From: Prevotella sp. AGR2160
GTDB lineage: Bacteria; Bacteroidota; Bacteroidia; Bacteroidales; Bacteroidaceae
Assembly: GCF_000424185.1 (NCBI RefSeq)
Contig: NZ_KE384147.1
Location: 1 to 37,754 of the forward strand
Length of the DNA stretch: 37,754 nt
Direction of reading: 5' to 3'
The first letter of the stretch is position 1. The number at the start of each line of letters is the position of its first letter. Positions 1 through 7,300 of the stretch are shown here, one piece after another. The notes beneath the pieces are model-generated. The model saw only the letters and a list, made by a program, of their open reading frames with translations. It searched no databases and was not told the DNA's origin. The translations under genes and the position numbers were made by a program.

Positions 1-2
1 CG

Positions 3-302
3 TATTGGCTGATAAACGATCTCCGAGCAATCTTTCGTACGAAGTCTAGCACCAAGGAGACTGCGAAGAAAGCGCTTGAAGGATGGTACAAGAAGGTCAC
101 CAAGTCTACCCTTAGAGAGATTAAATCCGTAAAACAGTCTATCCAGCACTACGAGGACGAGATACTCAATTACTTTATCAACAGAGACACTAATGCTTCT
201 GCAGAATCGCTCAACTCCAAGATGAAAGCCTTTAGGTCATGCCTGAAGGGAATAAGGGATATACCCTTCTTTTTCTATAGATGTATTACCGTCTTTGGTT
301 AG
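3..302 (+). mobile_element. ISL3-like (ISAon1-type) transposase, C-terminal part, cut by window edge
   Basis: The reading frame is open from the first bases to the TAG at 300-302 and gives about 99 residues. It has no start because the gene begins upstream of the window. The end of the frame carries the block NASAESLNSKMKAF followed by a short stretch and DIPFFFYR, which I recognise as the C-terminal end of Bacteroidetes DDE transposases of the ISL3/ISAon1 type. The final acidic residue of the catalytic triad would be the Glu in the SAESLNSK block. The upstream part is rich in Lys, as usual for the helical insert of these enzymes. I cannot judge whether the element is intact. No clear terminal inverted repeat was identified after the stop codon. 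Confidence 0.8.
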
Positions 303-502
303 GCAGCGGCATCCGCCCGCCACGGACAATCCCCCTTGGGCCCAATTTCCACGAGGGCGACGATGGTGTCCTTCCAGTAGTACGCTTCGTCATGGGGTGC
401 CTCCAACAGCCAGTGGACATCACGGCTGACGAGGGTGTAGATCTGCTTGTCGGTTAAGGCATGTTTGTTTTGGGGCGTGTTTAAATTTCTTGGTTTTTTC
501 AT
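299..502 (-). CDS. Small hypothetical protein, 67 aa
   Basis: This minus-strand frame starts at ATG 502-500 and stops at 301-299, overlapping the last bases of the transposase frame. The product has an ordinary mix of residues, including several Trp, Tyr and His (DVHWLLEAPHDEAYYWKD), unlike the biased shadow frames nearby. I do not recognise it. It sits about 30 bases downstream of the folded RNA candidate at 803-530 and is on the same strand, so it could be expressed from the promoter at 809-840 with a long structured leader. It could equally be a chance frame. The tail GDCPWRADAAA ends exactly where the insertion-sequence gene ends, so the original C-terminus may have been replaced by the insertion. 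Confidence 0.35.
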   Translation of the reverse strand: MKKPRNLNTPQNKHALTDKQIYTLVSRDVHWLLEAPHDEAYYWKDTIVALVEIGPKGDCPWRADAAA

Positions 503-529
503 TAGCGTTTTGTTTAAAAGATTAAGTTC

Positions 530-803
530 TTAGATGTTTGGCTGGCTGCTATAAGGAGCAGAATAGCCAAGCACATGGTAAGTAGAGCGGAACCGCCGGG
601 TCCAATTCCCCCACGATGTGACCTGACTATCTGCTCCGTTCGTGTTGAGACGAACACAGCATAGCCAGGTCACTGCACGTGGGGGAAATACATTTTTTTT
701 GGCGGTTTTACTCTATTACCCTACAGTGACCAAGAAATCCGCTTGAAATCTTCCGTATATCCGCGGGCTTGCGCCTGCAGGAACACAGTAGCATACGAAT
801 TTC
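530..803 (-). ncRNA. Candidate structured RNA, about 270 nt, family not identified
   Basis: Read on the minus strand from about 803, three domains fold in order. First, 803-799 pairs with 749-745 and 797-793 with 758-754, closing a hairpin whose tip is 781-773 with 768-761. Second, a long rod is closed by 720-701 with 597-577 and continues across an uneven internal loop (700-688 against 605-598). It then runs through 687-678 with 615-606, 673-666 with 625-618, 664-661 with 630-627, and a tip stem 655-650 with 643-638. Third, a 3' hairpin forms from 570-565 with 543-538 and 561-557 with 550-546. The stems total well over 50 pairs with G-U and offset bulges, which looks selected rather than accidental. 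A near-perfect promoter sits just upstream. The closing stem, central bubble and terminal stem resemble 6S RNA in outline, but I cannot assign it. There is no hairpin-plus-U terminator, so it could also be a structured leader for the small frame at 502-299. Confidence 0.55.
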
Positions 804-808
804 ACCGG

Positions 809-840
809 CAAAGATACGAAAAAATCGGATAACCTCCAAA
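809..840 (-). promoter_or_regulatory. Bacteroidetes-type promoter for the folded RNA
   Basis: On the minus strand the sequence reads TTTG (840-837), a 20-base spacer, then TATCTTTG (816-809). This matches the Bacteroidetes housekeeping promoter, a -33 TTTG and a -7 TAnnTTTG spaced 19-21 bases. Transcription would start near 803, at the first bases of the first stem of the folded region. Confidence 0.75.
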
Positions 841-1446
841 TCTGAAATGTTAAAATTTGAAATTTCTTCTTGAATAGATGATTTTATATCTTATTTATAT
901 CCTATTTTAGATAGAGGCGCGGAAGATGTTGAGGGATCGATCGTTAGAGGATGTGACGGGAACAGCAACTGGTGACGGGGGAACAGAAACCGGAGATAAG
1001 GCATGAAGAACTGGCGATAGCTGAAATCCATTCACAATTGCTGTACTTTTAAGACTTGTTAACGCTGAAAAATGCCGTTTTCAGACTTCGGTTTTAGCCT
1101 GTTTACGGACTTTTTGAGACCGATTTTCGGCTTTTGTGATTTTTGTTCCCAACAGAATTTTCTCTGCTTCGTGCATAATTTTGTAAACATCGTGTTTGTG
1201 AAATTCTCTACGATAGTTACGCTCGTAAACACCCTGCATAATCTTCTATTTTCGGCACTGGTTTTCCTATACTTTTGACTATTTATGCGCATAATTATGC
1301 GGACATTTGGAAGACTTATTTTAGTATACTGATTATCAATAAGTTACAAAACGCCCGTAGCTCCCGTATTCCCGCCCGATCGGTTTCCGCTGCCATTCGT
1401 GCCGTTTAAAATCATGTACTTTTAAGATTTGTTTACAAAAAATCCT

Positions 1447-1526
1447 CCCATGAAAAAACATGGGCCACCGGATAAAATATGATCATTGATGGAGGCATCT
1501 CGCCCACTTGTTTTATCCTGTGGCCC
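1447..1526 (-). promoter_or_regulatory. Two mutually exclusive hairpins, attenuator-like on the minus strand
   Basis: A long stem pairs 1462-1477 with 1511-1526 (15 of 16 bases). A short perfect hairpin pairs 1447-1452 with 1459-1464 around six A residues. The two share 1462-1464, so they compete. On the minus strand the short hairpin is followed by AGGATTTTTTG, which resembles an intrinsic terminator. No gene is seen on that strand, so any regulatory role is a guess. Confidence 0.35.
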
Positions 1527-1820
1527 AAGAAACTCCCCGCTGAGGTTTTATTCCTGTCTTTTATGTTTTTGTTAAGCAACCTCCTATGGTGTTTTTTCTT
1601 CGTTTTTCGTGTTTTTTGGGGAAAAGCGGACCTAGTCCCATATATTTTTTGTAAATTTGCACCGATAGAAGCAAGAGGATAGTCATTCTGCGATCCCACG
1701 GGGTCCTAAGCGGACGTCAGCTGTCTCTCCCAAGAAAGAACCATTGCCCAGGAGGGTGAGGGGAGGGATAGCTACGCTAATGGAGAATGGAAAATGGAGA
1801 ATGTACAATGGTAGCGGTTT

Positions 1821-1895
1821 GTAGGTGGCCACCATGTTGTGGCCACGCCAGGGAATAATTCGGGAATTGGTAGGGATGTGATTTATCATGTTCCG
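1821..1895. repeat. Two dispersed palindromes: GTGGCCAC type and AACATGAT type
   Basis: 1821-1848 is a dyad with arms GTGGCC/GGCCAC around CATGTT. It recurs twice at 7188-7300. 1870-1895 is the dyad AACATGATnAATCATGT read in reverse. It belongs to a family of at least eight copies in this window, all intergenic. Neither overlaps a recognised gene. Confidence 0.75.
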
Positions 1896-1943
1896 CCGAA
1901 AGTTTCCTTCTTCAGCGCTCCGCCATCATTATCCATTCATTTT

Positions 1944-1974
1944 TTTGTCGTCTGACAAAAAAATCGTATCTTTG
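1944..1974 (+). promoter_or_regulatory. Promoter of the glycan cluster
   Basis: TTTG at 1944-1947, a 19-base spacer and TATCTTTG at 1967-1974 match the Bacteroidetes -33/-7 consensus. The start site would be near 1980, about 45 bases before the first acyltransferase. This is the clearest promoter before the cluster and probably drives its first genes. Confidence 0.75.
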
Positions 1975-1995
1975 CACCTGACTCATTTATTAAGG

Positions 1996-2028
1996 ATGAA
2001 AGACTATTGGAATCGAATTATAAAATGA
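1996..2028 (+). CDS. Possible 10-codon leader peptide
   Basis: ATG at 1996 opens a 10-residue frame (MKDYWNRIIK) whose TGA at 2026-2028 overlaps the ATG of the acyltransferase in an ATGA arrangement. The second acyltransferase is coupled in the same way to the glycosyltransferase before it. The short frame may therefore be either a coupling device or the remnant of an upstream gene left by duplication. Nothing else supports its expression. Confidence 0.3.
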   Translation: MKDYWNRIIK

Positions 2029-2958
2029 CACAATCTCATCCACGTATATTTTATATTGACGCCCTGAAGGCGTTTGCCATATTGCTGGTGGTGCTGGGAC
2101 ATGAACCACTGTTCTCGCCGGTTGATGATCAGGTGTGGCAGTTTGTGGGGATCTTCCACATGCCACTGTTTATGGCGGTGAGTGGAATCGTGACGAATCC
2201 CGAGAAGATCCATCTGCCGAAAAGGGCAAAAATGCTTATCCCGTTTCTGATCTTCGGCATCGGTTTTACATTCTTGATGGGTGGTACATTCCTCAGTTTC
2301 ATCACTTCAGAGCCGAAAGGAGGTTACTGGTATCTCTATGTACTCTTCGTGTTCTGTCTGCTACTTGCGGCTTGCCGCAAGCTACCATGGCGGTTAGAAG
2401 TGGGGATGATCCTCATACAGGCCTTTCTGATGGCGTTGCATCTGGCATTCCACAGTACCATTACGGGTGAGACACTGAGCACCGATCACATGTTTCAGCT
2501 CTGGCCGTTCTTCTGTCTCGGTATCTTCTTCCGCAGGGGATTGCTGGAGTGGTTGCAGAAACGGGAAGTGCCCGTGATGGCGCTGTCAGTGTTGGTCGTG
2601 ATAATCCTTGGATGGGGGGGGTAAATATCTAGGTTTAAAGAATACGCCTTTGACCTATCTCCATGATCTGATGTCGGTATTCATCGTAATGGTACTGTTT
2701 CTGCTCTTTAGTAAGATGGAGCAATATCATGTTCAGAATCAAGTTGTGTCGTTGGTCGGCCGCAGCACATTGGAGATCTATGTCCTGCAATATTATCTCC
2801 TGCATTTCACGTGGCTGCTCATCCCCGAGAAGTGGGAGATGAGTCCGGTGGTGGATCTCATGGTCTGTCCCGTTTATGCCGTAGTGATCTGCCTGCTCTG
2901 TGTGGGGATATCCATGGGGCTGCACAAAGTGAAGATGGGGTGGATGTTCGGAAGATAA
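2025..2958 (+). CDS. Membrane acyltransferase 1 (Acyltransferase_3 family), frameshifted at a G8 run, probably phase-variable
   Basis: The product resembles integral membrane O-acyltransferases (Acyltransferase_3, OafA/NodX type) that add acetyl or other acyl groups to surface sugars. The N-terminus FYIDALKAFAILLVVLGHE fits the family's first helix with its conserved His. Several hydrophobic segments follow. The frame from ATG 2025 stops at TAA 2622-2624 directly after eight G residues (2614-2621). The rest of the protein continues in another frame to 2958 (KYLGLKNTPLTYLHDLMSVFIV onward in parts). Removing one G gives an unbroken 310-residue protein, a normal family length. I prefer ATG 2025 over TTG 2007 because the paralogue at 5878 begins at the equivalent place. 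In the present state translation should give a truncated 199-residue product that is probably inactive. The alternative is a sequencing error in the run. Confidence 0.85.
2614..2621 (+). repeat. G8 homopolymer in acyltransferase 1
   Basis: Eight G residues are followed immediately by TAA in the current frame. Seven (or ten) would read through into the C-terminal third. The run encodes Gly-Gly in a loop between membrane segments, where length changes of a whole codon would be tolerated. Confidence 0.85.
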
Positions 2959-3289
2959 TCATGCTTCGCATAACGGATAATGGTGGCCACTTACAATAGG
3001 ATCGATGAATTATTCAGGTTAGGGCATTCCAGACGGGGAACATGGAACGCTGATGAGGTCCCAGGATGGGGCCAACTCGGTTAACCCCGGGCACACGGTA
3101 CGGGATGGCCGGAGCGGCAGCGACGGACATCACGGACCGGGCGCCCGGGGACAGTGACACCTCCTCCCCGCTCTCCGTCCTCGGAGAGGGCGAACATCTG
3201 CCACGGATTATAGAGCATCGGACAACACGGACTTTCACGGACGATGCTTCGCAAATGTACAATGAAGAATAGAGAATTATTGCAAACAG
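2959..3289. other. Intergenic stretch with GC-rich palindromic repeat
   Basis: No gene is seen. 3067-3151 resembles 29930-30012: both carry the string TTAACCCCGGGC, a middle rich in GACGG and a closing CCCGGGG. 2963-3000 and 3247-3275 contain the TTCGCAAATG-like dispersed remnant also seen near 6902 and 12508. No clear promoter precedes the ATPase gene. Confidence 0.6.
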
Positions 3290-4357
3290 ATGCTACAGAA
3301 AATTGAGATAGAAGGATTCAAGTCCATCAAGAAGATGAGCTTGCAGTTGAGTCCAATCAATATTTTGATAGGCTCCAATGGAGTGGGTAAATCAAATTTT
3401 GTTTCCTTCTTCAAATTAGTTAATAACTTATATGAGCAGAATTTAGAGTCTTACTCTATGCGCATAGGAGTGGATAGACTGCTTTATTATGGCCAGAAGC
3501 ATACGTCCTGTGTCCGTGGCTTTCTTGACTTTGGATCCAATGCTTACCGGTTTGAACTTGCTCCGACTCAGAAAGGTAGTCTGATGATTACAACAGAAGA
3601 GAGTATCTATGCTAATCGCTCAGACGTGTACCCGCGTTATAATCTTAGAGAAAGTAGCATAAAGGATTCTAAGTTTACGCGTGATGAATATCTAAGAGAT
3701 CGTTTTAAGAGTTATAAAATCTATCATTTTCATGATACAGAGATGAATTCGCAATTGCGTTCTCGGGAATGTTCGGTTGACGATAATGCCATCTTAAAGG
3801 CCGATGGTGGTAACCTACCGGCTTACCTATACCTTATGCAGCAAAAATATCCGAAGGCTCTTCGACGAATAGAGATGGGGATCAGAAGTGTAATGCCCTA
3901 TTTTGACAGGTTTGTTCTTGAGCCTCGGAAACTTGACCCAAATAAGATCAAACTGGAATGGCGTGACTCGACAGATATTGATAAATATTTTGATGCACTT
4001 GATCTCTCTGATGGAAGTCTTCGCTTTATAGCTCTTGCTACTCTATTGATGCAACCAGAGCTTCCTCAAACCATTATTATAGATGAGCCTGAGCTCGGAT
4101 TACATCCGGTTGCTATTGCTAAACTTGCTGGTATGATTAAGTCGGCCGCACAACGGGGGTGCCAGATGATTATTTCTACACAATCTGTGGAGTTGATCAA
4201 TCATTTCAGTCCGGAGGATATTATTACTGTTGATCGGCGTAATGGTCAATCCGTATTCAACCGATTGGATTCTGATCATCTCCGAGTCTGGTTGGAAGAT
4301 TATTCTTTAGGAGAGTTATGGGACAAGAGTATTATAAACGGTCAACCTAGCTTATGA
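3290..4357 (+). CDS. AAA/ABC-type ATPase (AAA_15/AAA_21, OLD/RecF-like)
   Basis: The 355-residue protein has Walker A GSNGVGKS at residues 28-35, a signature LSDGS at 239-243, Walker B with D-loop DEPELGLHP at 265-273 and the switch region STQS shortly after. This arrangement is that of SMC/RecF-like ABC ATPases in the AAA_15/AAA_21 group, which often work with a TOPRIM-like partner in anti-phage and other conflict systems. The 3' end overlaps the next gene by ATGA (4354-4357), implying translational coupling. Base composition is visibly AT-richer than the flanking glycosyltransferases, which suggests separate acquisition. No transporter domain is present, so it is not a polysaccharide exporter. 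The defence role is inferred from the pairing, not shown. Confidence 0.85.
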   Translation: MLQKIEIEGFKSIKKMSLQLSPINILIGSNGVGKSNFVSFFKLVNNLYEQNLESYSMRIGVDRLLYYGQKHTSCVRGFLDFGSNAYRFELAPTQKGSLMITTEESIYANRSDVYPRYNLRESSIKDSKFTRDEYLRDRFKSYKIYHFHDTEMNSQLRSRECSVDDNAILKADGGNLPAYLYLMQQKYPKALRRIEMGIRSVMPYFDRFVLEPRKLDPNKIKLEWRDSTDIDKYFDALDLSDGSLRFIALATLLMQPELPQTIIIDEPELGLHPVAIAKLAGMIKSAAQRGCQMIISTQSVELINHFSPEDIITVDRRNGQSVFNRLDSDHLRVWLEDYSLGELWDKSIINGQPSL

Positions 4358-4926
4358 AAAGATTGATTTTCATAGTGGAAGGTGAAACTGAAGAGGAATT
4401 CGTAAATACGATTCTTGTTCCTTTCTTTAATGAGAATAACTTTTATAACATTCAATGTTTTAAGATCAAGCATTCAAGAGGAGGAGTATCCAAGTATAGC
4501 CATATTCGGGAAGATATACTCAATACAATTTATGAGAATGACGTGATCGTTACGACTATGATAGATTTCTACCAATTACCGCATGACACTCCTGGATTTA
4601 CAGAATCAGAAAAATTGTCATGTCATTTGGACCGAGTATGTTACATAGAGAATGCTATGAAAGAGGATTTAGAACGAGATCAAAGGAGAGTCTTTCCATT
4701 TTTTATCCCTTATCTGCAGTTGCATGAATTTGAGGCGTTAACCTTCTCGTCGGACAGAGGTTTTAAAGATCTTTTCGAAAAGAGCGAAGCTGACTTTCCT
4801 CAATTAGAAAGTATCATCTCCCAGTTTCCTAATCCGGAAGATATTAATGATCGGCCTGAAACGGCACCCTCGAAGCGATTGTTAAAAGCCATCAAGGGTT
4901 ATGATAAAGTTACTTATGGTTCTTAA
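4354..4926 (+). CDS. DUF4276 (TOPRIM-like) partner protein, probably shortened at the C-terminus
   Basis: The 190-residue product begins RLIFIVEGETEEEF, the acidic first motif of TOPRIM-like folds, and has TMIDFYQLP (second acidic motif) and YLQLHEFEALTFS, a block I associate with DUF4276. It overlaps the ATPase gene by four bases. DUF4276 proteins next to AAA ATPases are thought to act as nucleases or nucleic-acid binding effectors. The protein ends at KRLLKAIKGYDKVTYGS; relatives usually continue for a further 30-40 residues. The +1 frame after this point reads IEDDLEEIRYQSWIRLV, which looks like a degraded version of the missing helix. A frameshift or a recombination join just before the next gene is therefore likely. 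The composition is AT-rich like its partner. Confidence 0.75.
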   Translation: MKRLIFIVEGETEEEFVNTILVPFFNENNFYNIQCFKIKHSRGGVSKYSHIREDILNTIYENDVIVTTMIDFYQLPHDTPGFTESEKLSCHLDRVCYIENAMKEDLERDQRRVFPFFIPYLQLHEFEALTFSSDRGFKDLFEKSEADFPQLESIISQFPNPEDINDRPETAPSKRLLKAIKGYDKVTYGS

Positions 4927-4966
4927 ATAAAATTGAAGACGACCTTGAAGAAATACGATATCAATC

Positions 4967-5881
4967 ATGGATAAGATTAGTGTCAATCCTTTAGTCAGTG
5001 TCATCGTTCCCAATTATAACCATGCACGGTTCCTGGATGAACGCATGGAGAGTATATTGGGACAGACGTACCAGAATTTCGAGGTGATCATCCTTGATGA
5101 TGTCTCTACCGACAACAGTCGGGAGGTCATTGAGAAATACCGCAATGATCCCCGGGTATCGCAGATCGTATACAATGATGAGAACTCGGGATCGCCCTTC
5201 AAGCAGTGGAACAAGGGCTTCCGGCTCGCCGAAGGAGAGCTCGTGTGGATCGCCGAGAGTGACGACTCTTGTGAACGGACGATGCTCGAGCGCCTCGTCA
5301 ACTGTTTTGGGCAGCATCCCGATCTGAGCTACGCCTTCGCCCATTCTGTCAGTGTTGATGAGAATGGACGGGAACGGTTTGAACTCCAGCGGAATATCAG
5401 GAATGACCTTTTCCTCGATGGCAGGACCTTTAATCATCGCTATCTGTTATGGGGGAACATCGTCTTTAATGCCAGTAGCGTGTTGTTCCGCAAGGACGCG
5501 GCCATGACGGTGGATCCCGAATATATGAACTACCGCGGTGCCGGCGACTGGCTGTTCTGGATGGAGATGGCCGAGAAAGGCAGTGTCGCTTATGTCGCAC
5601 AGAAGCTCAACCATTACAGGATGTATGGTCAGAACACGACGGCGAAAGCCAGCATGAGTGGCCGGGAGGATATCGAGGATCACCAGGTGCTGCAGAAATT
5701 CAAGAGTCACGGCTATGGCACTCCGTTGGAGTGGCTGCGTATCAAGAAGAAATATGTATGTTTGATCCGCTATTTTAATCGTTACGAGGATGAGGCTGTC
5801 CGCCAGCATTCTCTGTCTCTCTGGACTCCCGGTCCCTTGGTACGTTTGTTGGCATGGGGCAGTTATCAACTCCAAAAATGA
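4967..5881 (+). CDS. Glycosyltransferase family 2
   Basis: This 304-residue protein has a GT-A fold start, VSVIVPNYNHARFLDERMESI, the nucleotide-binding block ILDDVSTDNS and the metal-binding ESDD at residues 97-100. It would transfer a sugar from a nucleotide donor during assembly of the surface polysaccharide repeat unit, at the cytoplasmic face of the inner membrane. The donor and acceptor cannot be read from the sequence. The C-terminus has the GDWLFWMEMAEKG and HYRMYGQN blocks typical of the AglE/WcaA-type subgroup. The stop codon overlaps the start of the second acyltransferase (ATGA, 5878-5881), so the two are translationally coupled. Length is normal and no damage is seen. Confidence 0.92.
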   Translation: MDKISVNPLVSVIVPNYNHARFLDERMESILGQTYQNFEVIILDDVSTDNSREVIEKYRNDPRVSQIVYNDENSGSPFKQWNKGFRLAEGELVWIAESDDSCERTMLERLVNCFGQHPDLSYAFAHSVSVDENGRERFELQRNIRNDLFLDGRTFNHRYLLWGNIVFNASSVLFRKDAAMTVDPEYMNYRGAGDWLFWMEMAEKGSVAYVAQKLNHYRMYGQNTTAKASMSGREDIEDHQVLQKFKSHGYGTPLEWLRIKKKYVCLIRYFNRYEDEAVRQHSLSLWTPGPLVRLLAWGSYQLQK

Positions 5882-6802
5882 AAGAAAGAATTTTCTATAT
5901 CGATGCCCTGAAGGCTTTTGCCATCCTGTTGGTGGTGATAGGGCATGAGTCGTTTTTTTCTCCTGTTGACGATAAAGTCTATGGGATAGTGACAATTTTT
6001 CATATGCCGCTTTTCATGGCGGTGAGCGGATTCGTCACTAATCCCGAGAAGATCCATCTGCCGAAAAGGGCGAAGATGTTCATACCATTCCTAATCTTTG
6101 GACTGTCATGGACATTGTTGATAGGCTTAACCGTTTCAGACTTCTTTACAGAGGAATTTAAAAGAGGATATTGGTACCTCTATGTGCTCTTCGTGTTCTG
6201 TCTTCTCTTAGCGGCATGTCGACGATTACCATGGCGGCTGGAAGTGGGGATGATTCTCGTGCAGTGCTTCCTGATGTCACTGCATCTCGCTTTTCATGGT
6301 ACAGCCGTTGGTGAAACATTGTCTACAAATCACATGTTCCAGCTCTGGCCGTTCTTCTGTCTGGGCATCCTCTTCCGTAGGGGATTGTTAGCTTGGTTGC
6401 AGAAAAGGGAGTTGCCAACGATCTTACTATCTTTGCTAATCGTCGAAATATTTAGACGGGGGGGGTAATTTTTTAGGACTAGCGGATGCGCCGCTGGCTT
6501 ATCTCCATGATCTGATGTCGGTATTTATCGTGACAATCCTATTCTTGCTGTTTGCGAAGATGGAAACTTATCATATTAAGAACAAACTGGTGTCGTTGGT
6601 TGGCCGCAGCACATTGGAGATCTATGTCTTGCAGTATTATCTCTTGCATTTTACGTGGCTGCTCCTGCCGCAGAAGTGGGAGATGAGTCCGATGGTGGAT
6701 CTCGTGGTCAGTCCCATCTATGCCATCGTGATCTGTGTGCTGTGCGTAGGGATATCCAAGGTGCTGCATCAGATTAAATTGGGATGGGTATTTGGGAGAT
6801 AA
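5878..6802 (+). CDS. Membrane acyltransferase 2 (paralogue of 2025-2958), frameshifted at a G8 run
   Basis: The protein is a close relative of the product of 2025-2958: the first 19 residues differ at one or two places and long blocks such as HMFQLWPFFCLGI and RSTLEIYVLQYYLLHFTWLL are shared. It is another membrane O-acyltransferase of the Acyltransferase_3 family. The frame stops at TAA 6466-6468 directly after eight G residues (6458-6465), the same place as in the first copy. The remainder lies in another frame to 6802. Losing one G restores 307 residues, reading RRGGNFLGLADAPLAYLHDL across the join. The start is taken at ATG 5878 because it is coupled to the preceding stop. Sequence around the run differs between copies (WGG against RRGG), so the run itself has been kept while its neighbours drifted. 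Confidence 0.85.
6458..6465 (+). repeat. G8 homopolymer in acyltransferase 2
   Basis: Eight G residues lie directly before an in-frame TAA. Seven would restore the full frame. This is the same length, codon phase and position as the run at 2614-2621. Confidence 0.85.
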
Positions 6803-6984
6803 AGCCTCACCCCCAACCCACACCCCTTTTTAATTCCCCCGTCCCCGGGGGACAATAAACCCGAATAGGGAGGGGAGTGATATGCGAGACACGCCCTTCA
6901 TGCTTCGCAAATGGACAACGGAGAATTGATAACGGGGAATGACTACGTAAAGATTCTTGCAAATCATATAAATCAAAAAAGCGA

Positions 6985-7085
6985 AGCGTAGATCCGTAGA
7001 AATCTTTAAAATCTCTTGCCGTAGGCATAGTTTAAACTACTCGCCCTGCTCGAGAGATCTCAAGGATTTGAAGGATTTGGATGAT
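6985..7085. repeat. Palindromic module, head-to-head copy
   Basis: Two versions of a module of about 50 bases meet at TAGTTTAAACTA (around 7029-7040). The right one runs GAGAGATCTCAAGGATTTG outward. The left one, on the opposite strand, runs AGAGATTTTAAAGATTT outward. The same modules recur at 12590-12690 in the same arrangement and at 14786-14904 in the opposite arrangement. Confidence 0.7.
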
Positions 7086-7187
7086 TTCTGCTCGAAGAGC
7101 ATCATATTATAGGCTGTAGCCTAGCCTGATGATTCACAGGTAATTGCCTTTATGAAAGGCCAAGACTATCAATGTTTCTGACAAAGA

Positions 7188-7300
7188 GTAGGTGGCCGCC
7201 ATGTTGCGGCCACGCACCCACGTTGGGGTGGATCATGATAAATCATGTCCCTACTTATTCCCCATTTTCCTTGCGTGGCCGAAACATGGCGGCCACCTAC
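7188..7300. repeat. Nested palindromic element, 113 bp
   Basis: Outer arms 7188-7215 and 7273-7300 are near-perfect inverted copies of the GTGGCCGCCATGTTGCGGCC dyad family. Between them, at 7230-7254, is a copy of the AACATGAT dyad family. The same plan (different outer arms, same inner dyad) is seen at 29803-29908. Confidence 0.8.

Larger units (their letters stand above)
841..1943. other. Gene-poor stretch with repeats and hairpins
   Basis: No convincing gene is present. Frames at 1059-1292 and 1433-1889 lie opposite each other on both strands and have biased composition. The stretch contains a 22-base direct repeat (1042-1063 and 1415-1436, two mismatches), the overlapping hairpins at 1447-1526, a -7-like TAAATTTG at 1652-1659 without a good -33 partner, and dispersed palindromes at 1821-1848 and 1870-1895. 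It looks like accumulated remnants between the insertion sequence and the glycan cluster. Confidence 0.6.

Noticed and set aside
538..570. Signal recognition particle RNA tip
   Set aside because: The GGAAGG-type tetraloop and conserved asymmetric loop of SRP RNA are absent on either strand.
1059..1889. Several frames of 60-90 codons on both strands
   Set aside because: They overlap on opposite strands, follow hairpins or T-rich DNA and show no protein-like pattern I recognise.
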